64,000 nt of DNA from Maricaulis sp036231565 (GTDB lineage: Bacteria > Pseudomonadota > Alphaproteobacteria > Caulobacterales > Maricaulaceae): the NCBI GenBank assembly GCA_036231565.1, contig JAZAHA010000019.1:145788-209787 (forward strand), read 5' to 3'. Position numbers and translations under genes: made by a program. Shown here piece after piece: positions 49,075 through 58,602 of this stretch. Positions within the stretch are counted from its first letter, which is position 1; each line of letters begins with the position of its first letter. A model generated the notes under the pieces. It had not been told where the DNA came from, did not search any database, and was given only the letters and a program-made list of their open reading frames with translations.

Positions 49075-51540
49075 CTAATTCACTTTAAGGTTGATGTTGA
49101 TCGTGCCACAGCTGCATCGAAGCTGCTCTGAAGAGCCCTTTCGAGGCATCAAGTAGGGATAACTGCCACACTTCGGATTTGGGCAGCGGATATGGTCGAG
49201 CAGAGCCTTGAAAGCGTCGGACACTTCCTGGAAATCGGCTTTGGTAAAGTTTTCCCATTCATTGAAATGCACGGACTTGTTGATAGCCCACTGCTCGGCA
49301 TTGGTTTTCTGGACTAGAGCCATTGCTTCTTTCAGCTTCGCCTCAAGCTTGACCTTGGTCTCGTCATGCCCCCAGTGCTTTGCTGATTTAATACCCTTGC
49401 CCAACCGGTCGCGCCACCGGTTCAGTACTGATGGCAGAAGATCGCCAAGATCATAATTGGCATCGCCCTTATACTCGACTTGCGCACGAAAATTATCCGC
49501 CAACACGGCCGCGATATATTCGAGATACCTGCGAAGCAGCGCAGAAGCGCGCGGTACGTCATCTTTAGCAAGAGCTGCCTCGATCTCCGTCCAGATGTCC
49601 ATGTCGTCCCATATTCGCGGTCCTGTATCGACGTTCCAGCCGCCGAAGAACTGGCCGCCGCCAATCAGTCCTTCGGTCTTCATGTACTGGAGCCAGACCC
49701 GGTCGTGTGTGGTAAGTATGAACTGCGTGTCCGGGAATTTCGTCTTGAGTAGCCGGCACACTTCTCGACGGTGGCCTGTATCGACTGACATCAATACATC
49801 GTCGAGTACGGCGAAGGTGAACTTGTCGCCAAGCGTGTGCTTCATTAGAGCAAGGTAGAGACAAAGTCCCATCCCGTCCTGGTGCCCTTCGCTGTGATAA
49901 GCGCCGGGCGGGAACGTGCCTCTGCCATAGAAATCGACGTTGAAGCTGAGCTTGGCGGGTTCGGCTTTCAGTTCGCCGACGAACGCATCTTCATCGGCGT
50001 TGATCGCCTTATAGAACTCCGTGAATTCCTTGGCGACTGCGTCGTAGATGCCTTCAAGGACTTTGTTGGACACGGTGTTGTAGTGGTCCCGAACTTTGTG
50101 CGCGGTGGCGCTCCTCGTAGCCGCCGCCTTGGCTGCACTGCTTGTCGCTAGAAGCCTCTCGTAGCGGTCCTGAAGGATGGCAAGGAAGTCGATCGCCTTG
50201 TCCTTAGCTGAACTATCAGGAAGAGCTGCCACTCCCTTTTGCGTCTCATCCAGCCGCGCCTGCGCATTCCCTGGCAACTCCCACCAATTTTTTTGGATGG
50301 CGGCAATTGCCGCTTCAATCTGGGAATGGTCCTCTTGGAAGGCTTTGAGTGCGGCCTTAGCATCTGCGAGGGTCTGAGCGTGGGCATCTAGCTCAGCGGT
50401 CGGTACAGCGGGATTCAATTTGGCGGCATAGTCCGCGGCTTTCTTTATGGCAGCCTCGCGTACTTCAAGACCGTCCATGAGGGCATTGATCGCTTTGCCA
50501 AGGCTTTCCAGCAAGGTGCCCATCGCTTCGGCGCTCAAGAGCTTTGCCTTCAGGTGTTCGCGCAACTCACCGGCGTCCCACGGCTTGTCGCACAGCGGAC
50601 AAGCATCGTCTGTGATTAGGTCAAGACCAGTGGTGATAAAACCGTGCGCCCGCGCTAAAGACAGTGCCTTTTCGTCGTCTTGCAACTTCTTTAAGTCAGC
50701 AAGTGCGTTTTCCCGATGCTCTTTCAGGGTGTCTGGTTCACCCGCCTGGACAGCGGTAGCCAACGAGGAGAGATCAGCGCTTGCAACATCCTTGACGATA
50801 CCGGGCTTATTATCCTCCTCGCCTCCTACTGCTATGCCTTCCTTAAATGACGTCTTAGGAGTGAGTTCGGAGAGAGGTGACAAGCCAAGAAGGTTGCGCT
50901 GCTGGTTGGCTTTTTTGAGCACCTTGTCCCGGTCGAGGGTTTCAAGGCCAAGGGCGGCCTTCAGTTCGTTTTCGGCGGTATTTCGCGCTCGCTCCGCTTC
51001 TTCGGCGTCGGTCTTGCGCCTATTCGCGTACGTGACAAACGATTTGCGCAGATCGCCGATGTAATCGAGACGCAGCAGATTCTGTACATCTGAAGAGCGC
51101 TGCGCGGGCGGGGTCACTACGTATTTGGCGATCTCGCGACGGGAAAGCGCGAATTCTGGGTGCGATTGTAGCTCCCCAATGATCGTTTCGATCTGAGCGC
51201 CAGCGGGCGCGATTTCCACAGCACGTGAATTCTTGACTGATCGCGTTATTGTGAATTCCTTGCCCAATGAGGGGACGGCAGCAGTTATTGTGACTTTGGC
51301 TTTGTCGGGGCTCTTGTTCTGATCGACATGCGGCCCATGAGCCTTGACGCTTAGTTCGCCTTGGCCCTGCCCGGACAACCTCGTAATATTGCCCGTCAGA
51401 CAAAACTCGATCGCATCAACAACACCACTCTTACCTGTGCCGTTCGGGCCGCAAATCCCGAAGTTCTTGCCGTCGAGGGTGAGATCAAGTTCCCTTATCC
51501 CACGGAATTCTTCGATACGAAGAGTCTTGATACGGATCAT
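49075..51540 (-). CDS. SMC/Rad50-like ATPase with CxxC hook and C-terminal zinc ribbon
   Basis: 821 aa. The ABC-type ATPase head is split: Walker A GPNGTGKS (residues 31-38) near the N-terminus; signature-like SEGHQDGMGLCLYLAL (from about 550), Walker B FAVLDDV (Asp580, Asp581) and THD (611-613) after the insert. The insert is helical, coiled-coil-like, with a single hook-like CPLC at 314-317. After the head comes a helical region of about 130 residues (DDVPRASALLRRYLEYIAAVL) and a zinc-ribbon-like end with Cys786, Cys791, Cys809 and Cys811. Architecture is that of defence-associated Rad50-like ATPases, not of RecF, RecN or SbcC. It overlaps the 66-aa gene by 4 bp. Codon use is less GC-rich than the core genes. 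Confidence 0.85.
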   Translation of the reverse strand: MIRIKTLRIEEFRGIRELDLTLDGKNFGICGPNGTGKSGVVDAIEFCLTGNITRLSGQGQGELSVKAHGPHVDQNKSPDKAKVTITAAVPSLGKEFTITRSVKNSRAVEIAPAGAQIETIIGELQSHPEFALSRREIAKYVVTPPAQRSSDVQNLLRLDYIGDLRKSFVTYANRRKTDAEEAERARNTAENELKAALGLETLDRDKVLKKANQQRNLLGLSPLSELTPKTSFKEGIAVGGEEDNKPGIVKDVASADLSSLATAVQAGEPDTLKEHRENALADLKKLQDDEKALSLARAHGFITTGLDLITDDACPLCDKPWDAGELREHLKAKLLSAEAMGTLLESLGKAINALMDGLEVREAAIKKAADYAAKLNPAVPTAELDAHAQTLADAKAALKAFQEDHSQIEAAIAAIQKNWWELPGNAQARLDETQKGVAALPDSSAKDKAIDFLAILQDRYERLLATSSAAKAAATRSATAHKVRDHYNTVSNKVLEGIYDAVAKEFTEFYKAINADEDAFVGELKAEPAKLSFNVDFYGRGTFPPGAYHSEGHQDGMGLCLYLALMKHTLGDKFTFAVLDDVLMSVDTGHRREVCRLLKTKFPDTQFILTTHDRVWLQYMKTEGLIGGGQFFGGWNVDTGPRIWDDMDIWTEIEAALAKDDVPRASALLRRYLEYIAAVLADNFRAQVEYKGDANYDLGDLLPSVLNRWRDRLGKGIKSAKHWGHDETKVKLEAKLKEAMALVQKTNAEQWAINKSVHFNEWENFTKADFQEVSDAFKALLDHIRCPNPKCGSYPYLMPRKGSSEQLRCSCGTININLKVN

Positions 51541-51737
51541 GAGTTGCCCCCTTTTTTCGGTGGAAAAAGGGCTGCGTCGATTTCATCGGGCTTTGGTGCC
51601 TTGCCTCGTCGCAATAAGGAATCCAACCGATCAGCCATTTCGTTCTCGAAATCATCATCGGCATGGAGGGCCGCGAGATACTCGTCGAGTACTTTGCTCA
51701 CGGTAGGTGAAAGCGGTTTGTCAGTGCTCGCTGCCAT
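51537..51737 (-). CDS. 66-aa partner protein of the SMC-like ATPase
   Basis: Small acidic helical protein (LSPTVSKVLDEYLAALHADDDFENEMADRLDSLLRRGKAP, then a Pro/Lys tail). Its stop overlaps the ATPase start by ATGA on the minus strand, so the two are translationally coupled and probably act together. I do not recognise the family. An AT-rich promoter region lies upstream, at about 51740-51850. The start at 51737 is the last ATG giving a compact product; longer versions run into that AT-rich region. Confidence 0.75.
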   Translation of the reverse strand: MAASTDKPLSPTVSKVLDEYLAALHADDDFENEMADRLDSLLRRGKAPKPDEIDAALFPPKKGGNS

Positions 51738-51929
51738 GCTCAATTTCTCGTCCCTTGAACGGATACCCCTGAGACCTGCATCTTGAATGGCAGAGTAATT
51801 GTATATGGTAAGTTGTCTACTTCTAGTGGGTAGATATCTAGAGCAAGAATGTCTGCGGCAAACTGATCTCAGGTGCAATTTTGAGGCTACGTCTCAAATT
51901 CTGTTGGCGCTGATCCGCGCCACACCCCC

Positions 51930-52970
51930 TCAAGCCCCCACCACAGTCACAAACGCCTCGTCCAGCTCCACGCTCACCCGGTCCCCCACAGCCAGCGTGG
52001 ACGGCACCGGTGTGTGCGTCGTGAAGCTCTGGCCTTCCGCGTTCTCGATCGTGAAGGCGAGGTGGGTGCCGGCGGAGCGGCGGCGGGTTACGGTGAAGGG
52101 GCCGTCGGCCGACAGCGTGAGGCGGATGGCCTGGGGTCTCACCAGGACGTAGACGGTGCAGCCGTTTTTGAAGTCCGGCGTGGCGATCTGGCCCAGCGGG
52201 GTGTCTGCGGCGCCGGCCTTTATGAAGGCCTCGATCACTTCGATATCGCCCAGAAGGCGGGCGGCGGTGACGCTGTGGGGATGGGTCCAGACATGTTCCG
52301 GCGTGCCGGTCTGGATGACGCGGCCCTGGTCCATCAGGGCGAGGGCGTCGGCGACGGCCATGGCCTCGTCGGCATCATGGGTGACCATGAGGGCGGTGGC
52401 GCCGGCGCGGCGCAGCGTGTCGACGGTGCGCTCGCGCAATTCCTGGCGCAGGCGGCGGTCGAGGCCGGAGAAGGGCTCGTCCAAGAGGACGATGGCGGGC
52501 GCGGGGGCGAGGGCGCGGGCCAGGGCGACGCGCTGCTGCTCGCCGCCGGACAGCTCGTGCGGGAAGGCTTTCGCCTTGTGTCCCAGTTCGGCGGCCTCCA
52601 GCTGGGCCATGGCGATGGCTTTGGCGTCGGGCCCTTTAAGGCCGAAGGCGACATTGGCCAGGGCGTCGAGATGCGGGAAGAGGGCATAGTCCTGGAACAC
52701 CATGCCGACGCGGCGGCGTTCCGGGGCGAGGTGGCGGCCGGGCCCGGCCCAGACCGTGTCGCCCAGGCGGATCTCGCCGCCATCGAGACGTTCCAGTCCG
52801 GCAATGGCGCGCAGCAGGGTGGACTTGCCGCTGCCCGACGGGCCGAGGAGGGCGGTGATCCGGCCCGGCTCGAGATCGAGATCGGCGCCGGCCAGGGCGG
52901 CCGTCTCCTTCACATAGCGGCGCTGGGCGCCGCGTATGCTCAATCCCCTGCGCGTGTGCGTATCCGTCAT
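51930..52970 (-). CDS. ABC transporter ATP-binding protein (ferric-iron / FbpC type)
   Basis: 346 aa. Walker A GPSGSGKST, Q-loop VFQDYALFPH, signature LSGGEQQRVALARAL and Walker B IVLLDEPFSGLD, with a C-terminal regulatory domain (VLVRPQAIRL, a TOBE-like segment). It powers the importer whose permease and binding protein lie upstream in the same operon. Eleven bases separate it from the permease gene. Confidence 0.92.
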   Translation of the reverse strand: MTDTHTRRGLSIRGAQRRYVKETAALAGADLDLEPGRITALLGPSGSGKSTLLRAIAGLERLDGGEIRLGDTVWAGPGRHLAPERRRVGMVFQDYALFPHLDALANVAFGLKGPDAKAIAMAQLEAAELGHKAKAFPHELSGGEQQRVALARALAPAPAIVLLDEPFSGLDRRLRQELRERTVDTLRRAGATALMVTHDADEAMAVADALALMDQGRVIQTGTPEHVWTHPHSVTAARLLGDIEVIEAFIKAGAADTPLGQIATPDFKNGCTVYVLVRPQAIRLTLSADGPFTVTRRRSAGTHLAFTIENAEGQSFTTHTPVPSTLAVGDRVSVELDEAFVTVVGA

Positions 52971-52980
52971 GCCGTCCCGC

Positions 52981-54606
52981 CTAGACCTGGCCCGAAGAAG
53001 AGCGTGCCCGGGAGAGGTAGCGGGCGACGAAGATCATGGGAAGCAGGGCGACCAGCGGAATCAGGAGCGAGGGCAGTGCCGCCTCGCCCAGGCGTTCGTC
53101 GCTGGCGTAATTGTGGGCGATGATGGCGAGCGTGTCGTAATTGAAGGGGCGCAGGATCATCGTCGCCGGCAATTCCTTGAGCACTTCGACAAAGACCAGC
53201 AGGCCGGCCGAGGTGATGCCCGCGGCGATCAGCGGCCAGTGGACGCGGCGCACGGTCTCGCCCCGCGTGGCGCCCAGCGTGCGCGCGGCGCCGTCCAGCG
53301 CCGGCGTGACGCGGGCGAGGGCGGCTTCGGACGGTCCGATCGCGGCAGCCGCAAAGCGCGAGAGATAGGCGAAGATCAGGGCGGCGGCGCCGCCGGTCAG
53401 CAGGACGGGGAAGACCTCGCCCGTGAAGGATTGCCAGGCCGGGTCGATCAGCGCCTGGGTGCCCGACAGGATGGCGATCACGCCCACCGCCGCCACCGCG
53501 CCGGGGACGGCATAGCCCAGACCCGCCGCGCGGGCCGAGGCGGTGGCGATGACGGTGCGGCCGCGCAGGGCGTAGGCGGTCGACAGGCCCAGGCCCGCGG
53601 CCAGCACGGCGCTGATCGCGGCGAGGGTGAGGCTGTGCCAGCTGGCGGGCAGGAGGTCGGGCGCGGGCTGTTCGTTCAGCGCCAGCCAGCCCAGACGCGC
53701 CAGCGGGACGATCAGGCCCAGGGCGAGCGGGATGAGGCAGGCGAGGGCTGCTGCGAGGCCCTGGGTCCGCGAGAGATGGAAGCGCGGCGCCGGACGGTGG
53801 CGTCCCGAGGCGGCGTGCGAGCGGGCGCGGCTGCGCTGGGCCCGTTCCAGGCCGAACACGATCAGCGCGACAGCGACGAGGATGAGGGAGAGGCGGGCCG
53901 CATCGACCAGCGATCCCGCCCCGCTCCAGGCGCGCACCAGCCCGATCGAGAGCGTCGGCGCGCCGAGATAGGAGACGGTGCCGTAGTCCGCCAGGCTTTC
54001 CATGATCACCAGGGCAAGACCGGCTGCCAGGGCCGGCCGCGCCATCGGCAGCGAGGTGCGGGCAAAGGCGCTGAACGGTCCCGCGCCCAGCGTGCGGGCG
54101 GCATTGTAGGCGTCGGCGGACTGGCCGGTAAACGTGTCGCGTGCGAGCAGGTAGACATAGGGGTAGAGCACGAGGGCGAACATCAGCCCCGCCCCCCAGG
54201 CGCCGCGCACCGTGGGGAAGAGGCCGGCCGTGGCCGCGTGCAGCGGTCCGCCGGCCTGGCTGAGATCGAGCCAGGCATAGGCCGCGACATAGGCCGGCAC
54301 GGCCAGCGGCAGGATCAGCACCCAGCTGAACAGGGCGCGTCCGGGAAACTCGGTCCGCGCCACCAGCCAGCCCAGCACGGTGCCGATCAGCCCGGCACCG
54401 CCGGCTGCGATCGCCGCGACGAGGGCGGAATTGACCAGATAGACAGGCAGGCGCGTGCGCGCGAGGTGGGCGAGATAATCGCCCGTCTCACCGGTCACGG
54501 CGATCCAGGCGACGGCAAACACCGGCGCTGCACAGACCAGGGCTGCCAGGATCGCGAGCGCGGTCGCGCGATCCGGCAGCCGGCCGCCCTGCCTGGCTGG
54601 CGTCAC
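52981..54606 (-). CDS. ABC transporter permease, FbpB-type fused two-module protein
   Basis: 541 aa with about twelve membrane helices and two permease modules, each ending in the EAA-like loop (the first near NAARTLGAGPFSAFARTSLPMARPALAAG, the second near GAARTLGATRGETVRRVHWPLIAAG). This fused architecture is typical of ferric-iron importers. The GTG start overlaps the binding-protein stop (GTGA). Confidence 0.92.
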   Translation of the reverse strand: MTPARQGGRLPDRATALAILAALVCAAPVFAVAWIAVTGETGDYLAHLARTRLPVYLVNSALVAAIAAGGAGLIGTVLGWLVARTEFPGRALFSWVLILPLAVPAYVAAYAWLDLSQAGGPLHAATAGLFPTVRGAWGAGLMFALVLYPYVYLLARDTFTGQSADAYNAARTLGAGPFSAFARTSLPMARPALAAGLALVIMESLADYGTVSYLGAPTLSIGLVRAWSGAGSLVDAARLSLILVAVALIVFGLERAQRSRARSHAASGRHRPAPRFHLSRTQGLAAALACLIPLALGLIVPLARLGWLALNEQPAPDLLPASWHSLTLAAISAVLAAGLGLSTAYALRGRTVIATASARAAGLGYAVPGAVAAVGVIAILSGTQALIDPAWQSFTGEVFPVLLTGGAAALIFAYLSRFAAAAIGPSEAALARVTPALDGAARTLGATRGETVRRVHWPLIAAGITSAGLLVFVEVLKELPATMILRPFNYDTLAIIAHNYASDERLGEAALPSLLIPLVALLPMIFVARYLSRARSSSGQV

Positions 54607-55664
54607 TGCCAGCCGACGCGGTCGAAGATGCGCTGGGCGGTGGCGTTGTGGTCGCCCAGTTCGGAGACATTGCGGGTGTCGGCGGTGAAGGGCATCACGG
54701 CCTCCAGACGCTCATTCTCCCACTCCACGCCCTCGACGACCGGGATTTCATTGGTCATCTCGGCGAACATGCGCTGGGCCTCGTCCGACAGGAAGAAGGC
54801 GATCAGTTCGCGGGCCTCTTCCGGATGCGGCGCGTTCACGGCGATGCCGGCCCCGGAAATGTTCACATGGGCGCCGGACGTCTCCTGGTTCGGGAAGAAC
54901 AGGGTGACGGCCTCGGCGGCGGCGCGATTGGCGGCCTCGCCGGAATTCTGCATCAGCAGGTAGTAGTAATGATTCGTGATCGCGATGTCGCAATCGCCGG
55001 CGGCCACGCCGATGATCTGCGTGATGTCGCCGCCCTGGGGCGGGCGGGCCATGTTGGCGACGATGCCGGCGGCCCAGGCCTCGGCTTCCTCCTCGCCCAG
55101 GCGCGCGACCATGGAGGCGAGCAGGGACTGGTTATAGGCATTGCCGCTCTCGCGCACGCAGATCCGGCCTTCCCAGCGCGGATCGGCGAGATCCTCGTAC
55201 GTGGTGACCTCGCCCGGCTGGACGCGCTGGTTCGAATAGGCCAGCACGCGGGCGCGCTTGGCGATGGCGATCCAGTAGCCGTCCGGGTCGATCAGATTGT
55301 CCGCGATCTCCGGCGTGAATTCGGCAAAGTCGCTCTGCGCAAACAGGCCGGCTTCCTCGGCACGGTGCAGGCGGGCAGCATCGACCGTGATGATGACATC
55401 GGCCGGGCTGCGCGCACCGTCGGCGCGCACGCGCTCGATCAGCTGGTCGCCGCTGGCCTCGATCAGGTTGACCTCGATGCCGGTCTGCTCGGTGAAGGCT
55501 GCGTAGATCGCGGCGTCGCTGCGATAGTGGCGCGCGCTGTAGACATTCACCACGCGCGGCGTGTCGGCCTGTTCGCTGCCGGCACCGGCAGTTGTGTCAG
55601 GCTGGGAGCAGGCAGCGGCGAGGACGCTGAGCGCGCCGGCGGCCAGGAGCTTGGCATATTTCAT
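54603..55664 (-). CDS. Ferric-iron ABC transporter substrate-binding lipoprotein
   Basis: 353 aa. A lipoprotein signal peptide ends in LAAAC (Cys19). The mature part has the FbpA/FutA pattern: VVNVYSARHYRSDAAIYAAFTEQTGIEVNLIEASGDQLIERVRADG, and the later YNQSLLASMVARLGEEEAEAWAAGIV, plus AITNHYYYLL, the Tyr-rich segment that binds Fe(III). First gene of the operon. Confidence 0.92.
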   Translation of the reverse strand: MKYAKLLAAGALSVLAAACSQPDTTAGAGSEQADTPRVVNVYSARHYRSDAAIYAAFTEQTGIEVNLIEASGDQLIERVRADGARSPADVIITVDAARLHRAEEAGLFAQSDFAEFTPEIADNLIDPDGYWIAIAKRARVLAYSNQRVQPGEVTTYEDLADPRWEGRICVRESGNAYNQSLLASMVARLGEEEAEAWAAGIVANMARPPQGGDITQIIGVAAGDCDIAITNHYYYLLMQNSGEAANRAAAEAVTLFFPNQETSGAHVNISGAGIAVNAPHPEEARELIAFFLSDEAQRMFAEMTNEIPVVEGVEWENERLEAVMPFTADTRNVSELGDHNATAQRIFDRVGWQ

Positions 55665-55897
55665 GAGTCACCCGTTTTCCTTGCAGTCTCCGCATCCCTG
55701 CCACTCTTGCGAATGTTTCGCAAGTTATTGCCGCAGGAAATCCGGTGCGGTGGGGTGACGCAGGGGGAGGAGTCTATGGCCGAAGGAAATTGTGCGTGTC
55801 GCAAACATGCCCTCCTTCGCCAAGGCTTCGGAGGGCACCGCCTCGCCCTGGTGCGCGCTGCGGGTGGCTTGCCACCCGAAGCCCGCAGGGCGAAGGG

Positions 55898-55972
55898 TGG
55901 TGGGCGATACTGGGATTGAACCAGTGACCCCCTCGGTGTGAACGAGGTGCTCTCCCGCTGAGCTAATCGCCC
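55898..55972 (-). tRNA. tRNA-Val (anticodon CAC)
   Basis: 75-nt cloverleaf on the minus strand: acceptor stem GGGCGAT / ATCGCCC, D-arm GCTCAGCGGGAGAGC, anticodon arm CCTCG-TTCACAC-CGAGG (anticodon CAC), five-base variable loop, T-arm ACTGGTTCAATCCCAGT, and an encoded CCA end at 55898-55900. Confidence 0.96.
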
Positions 55973-56226
55973 GATCCATAGTCGGAGGGCGCCGTATAAG
56001 CAGGCTCTTGGCGCCGGTCAACTACATGTGGAAGTTGAAGTGCAGATCGAGTGCGCCATACGTGCGACAACTTGCCACACCGTCATGGTCTCGTCATATG
56101 CGCCGGGCCCATATATCAGCCTGCCCCAAGCTGGGTTCGGGGCCATTGAAGGCCCGTCCTGTCAATCACTCGATTGGACACATTTCCCGGCCGAGGGAAG
56201 CTTCGGTCGACTAGGAGGTTTTGTTA

Positions 56227-56445
56227 ATGAGCAACGATCTGTGCACGCCGGAAGGCGCTCGCCGTCTCAAAGCGCGAATTGAAGCCTACTGGGCCGAGCG
56301 CGGCTATGATGTGAGTGTTGATCTCGTCGAAGCCGGTTTCATGCCGGCCATGCGCTCCGCGCGTACCGACGTCCGGTCCAACCTCGTCAACGGCATGCCG
56401 ACCCGCCCGGCCAACGATACCGGTCGCGAGCGTCGCACGGCGTAA
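56227..56445 (+). CDS. Small protein of unknown function
   Basis: 72 aa. A perfect AGGAGG box lies 8 bases before the ATG, which supports translation. The sequence ARRLKARIEAYWAERGYDVSVDLVEAGFMPAMRSARTDVRSNLVNGMP suggests a compact DNA- or RNA-associated fold but no family is recognised. Its TAA stop abuts the stop of the convergent gph gene with no bases between and no terminator hairpin. Confidence 0.75.
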   Translation: MSNDLCTPEGARRLKARIEAYWAERGYDVSVDLVEAGFMPAMRSARTDVRSNLVNGMPTRPANDTGRERRTA

Positions 56446-57135
56446 TCAGCTGGCGCGCTGCCAGATCTCGGCCAGCGCCCGCGGTACATCGCCAAATGAA
56501 TGAAGAACCCGGTCGGCTCCCAGCGAGCCGGCCGGGTTTTCGCTATAGCCATAGCTCATCACGATGACAGGCAGGCCCGCCGCCCGGGCCGAGCCGACAT
56601 CCGGCGCGCTGTCGCCGATCAGGGCCGCCCGCGCAAAGCCCGCACCCAGCGAATCGCGCAGATGCGCCGCATCCGGCTTCTTCGCCGTGGTGCGCTCCGG
56701 CCCGACAATCCGCTCGAAATAATCCGCCAGCCCCAGTTCCGCTATCAGAAGATCGGACAGGACAGAGGGTTTGTTGGTGCACACCGACAGGCGCGCGCCG
56801 GCGTCCTTCAGCCAGGCCAGCGTGTCCTCGACGCCGGGAAAGGCCCGGCTCTCGGCGGCGACATCGGCCTTGTAGATCTCGATGAATTCAGCGACCAGCG
56901 CGTCGCCGTCCTGCATCTCGGCGCCGCTGCGGGCATGGGCGCGTTCCAGCAGCACGCGCGCGCCGCGGCCGACCATGGCCCGCACATCCGCCAGCGGCAC
57001 GGCCGGCAGGCCGCGCGGCACGATCACGGCATTGAGGGCGCGCACCAGATCGGGCGCCGTATCGACCAGCGTGCCGTCGAGGTCGAAGGCAATGGCGGCA
57101 TTGTCGAACAGGGCGGCCTGGCCTGTCTCCAGCAT
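56446..57135 (-). CDS. gph: Phosphoglycolate phosphatase (HAD family)
   Basis: 229 aa. HAD motifs: IAFDLDGTLVDTAPDLVRALN (nucleophile Asp), SVCTNKPSVL, the Lys in TAKKPDAAHL and IGDSAPDVGSARAAG. It clears 2-phosphoglycolate from DNA repair and photorespiration-like reactions. The ATG at 57135 lies 9 bases from AGAAGG; an ATG three codons earlier is too close to it. Divergent from glmU. Confidence 0.9.
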   Translation of the reverse strand: MLETGQAALFDNAAIAFDLDGTLVDTAPDLVRALNAVIVPRGLPAVPLADVRAMVGRGARVLLERAHARSGAEMQDGDALVAEFIEIYKADVAAESRAFPGVEDTLAWLKDAGARLSVCTNKPSVLSDLLIAELGLADYFERIVGPERTTAKKPDAAHLRDSLGAGFARAALIGDSAPDVGSARAAGLPVIVMSYGYSENPAGSLGADRVLHSFGDVPRALAEIWQRAS

Positions 57136-57246
57136 GATCTGCATCCTTCTGCCCCTCACGGGCTCGCAAGCATGGTTACGTGCCCCGGCCCGATAGGCTA
57201 TAGCGCCTGACAGACACAGGTGCAGATTCTCGCGACAGGACGGTCC

Positions 57247-58602
57247 ATGTCTCATTCCCGTGCCGCCATCATTCTCGCTGCCGGTCAGGGCACGCGGATG
57301 AAGTCCAAGACGGTCAAGGTGCTCCACAGCGTCGGCGGACGGCCGATGCTGGACTGGTCGGTCGACCTGGCGCGCAAGAGCGGGGCGGACCGGATCGTCA
57401 CGGTTTACGGCGCGCATTCGCCGGCCGTGAAGACGGCTGCCGAGGCTCTGGGCACCCAGACCGCGCTGCAGGATCCGCCCAAGGGTACCGGCCATGCCGT
57501 GCTGGCCGCGCGCGAGGCGCTGGCGGATGTCGAGGGCGCGGCGATCGTGCTCTATGCCGATACGCCGCTGATCACGCCGCAAACCGTGGCGAAGGTCTTT
57601 GCTGCACTGGACGGCGGGGCCTCGGTTGCCGTGCTCGGCTTCGAGCCGGAGGACCCGGCTGCCTATGGACGCCTGATCACGGATGGCGCGGGCAATCTCG
57701 ACCGCATCGTCGAGTACAAGGATGCCAGCGAGGCCGAACGCGCCGTGCGCCTGGTCAATTCCGGCGTGCTGGCCGCCCCGGCGCCGCTGCTGCTGGAGCT
57801 CTTGGGCGAGGTCGGCAATGACAATGCCAATGGCGAATACTATCTCACCGATGTCGTGGGCCTGGCGCGCGGGCGCGGTCTGAAAGCCGTCGTTGTGAAG
57901 GCCGAAGCGGGCGAAGTGCTGGGCGTGAATTCGCGCGGCGACCTGGCCGAGGCCGAGGCCGCCTTCCAGGCACGCATGCGCAAACAGGCCATGGCGGACG
58001 GGGTGACGCTGGTCGCGCCGGAAACCGTCTTCTTCTCCCACGACACGCAGATTGCCCGCGATGTGATCGTCGAACCGAATGTCGTGTTCGGCCCCGGTGT
58101 GACGATCGGCGAGGATGCCGTCATCCATGCCTTCTCGCATCTGGAGGGGGCCAGCGTGGCGCAGGGCGCCAGTGTCGGCCCCTATGCCCGCCTGCGCCCG
58201 GGCGCCGAGCTGGGCGCCGGTGCCAAGGTCGGCAATTTCGTGGAAGTGAAAAAGTCGCAGCTGGGCGAGGGCGCCAAGGTCTCGCATCTCACCTATATCG
58301 GGGATGCGAGCATCGGCGCGAACGCCAATATCGGAGCGGGCACGATCACCTGTAATTACGACGGATACGACAAGCACCGCACCGTGGTGGGCGAGGGCGC
58401 CTTTATCGGCTCCAATACCTGCCTGGTGGCGCCCGTGACCGTCGGTGCCGGCGCCTTCACGGGCACCGGGACCATCGTGACCGAGAATGTGGAGGCGGAT
58501 GCGCTGGCCCTTGCGCGCACGCCGATGACCACCAAATCCGGGTGGGCGGCCCGTTTCCGCGCCGCCAAGGAAGCCCGCAAGGCCAAGAAGGAGAGCCTGT
58601 GA
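57247..58602 (+). CDS. glmU: Bifunctional GlcNAc-1-P uridyltransferase / GlcN-1-P acetyltransferase
   Basis: 451 aa making UDP-GlcNAc for peptidoglycan and LPS. The N-terminal uridyltransferase domain has LAAGQGTRMKSK and DPPKGTGHAV; the C-terminal hexapeptide-repeat acetyltransferase includes GDASIGANANIGAGTITCNYDGYDKHRTVVGEGAFIGSNT. The start at 57247 is the first ATG matching the family N-terminus. The stop overlaps the next ATG (TGATG). Confidence 0.95.
   Translation: MSHSRAAIILAAGQGTRMKSKTVKVLHSVGGRPMLDWSVDLARKSGADRIVTVYGAHSPAVKTAAEALGTQTALQDPPKGTGHAVLAAREALADVEGAAIVLYADTPLITPQTVAKVFAALDGGASVAVLGFEPEDPAAYGRLITDGAGNLDRIVEYKDASEAERAVRLVNSGVLAAPAPLLLELLGEVGNDNANGEYYLTDVVGLARGRGLKAVVVKAEAGEVLGVNSRGDLAEAEAAFQARMRKQAMADGVTLVAPETVFFSHDTQIARDVIVEPNVVFGPGVTIGEDAVIHAFSHLEGASVAQGASVGPYARLRPGAELGAGAKVGNFVEVKKSQLGEGAKVSHLTYIGDASIGANANIGAGTITCNYDGYDKHRTVVGEGAFIGSNTCLVAPVTVGAGAFTGTGTIVTENVEADALALARTPMTTKSGWAARFRAAKEARKAKKESL

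Noticed and set aside
49075..51540. RecF, RecN or SbcC housekeeping function for the SMC-like ATPase
   Set aside because: Zinc-ribbon C-terminus, coupled 66-aa gene and island location do not fit any of these; the hook motif is single and the insert too short for SbcC.
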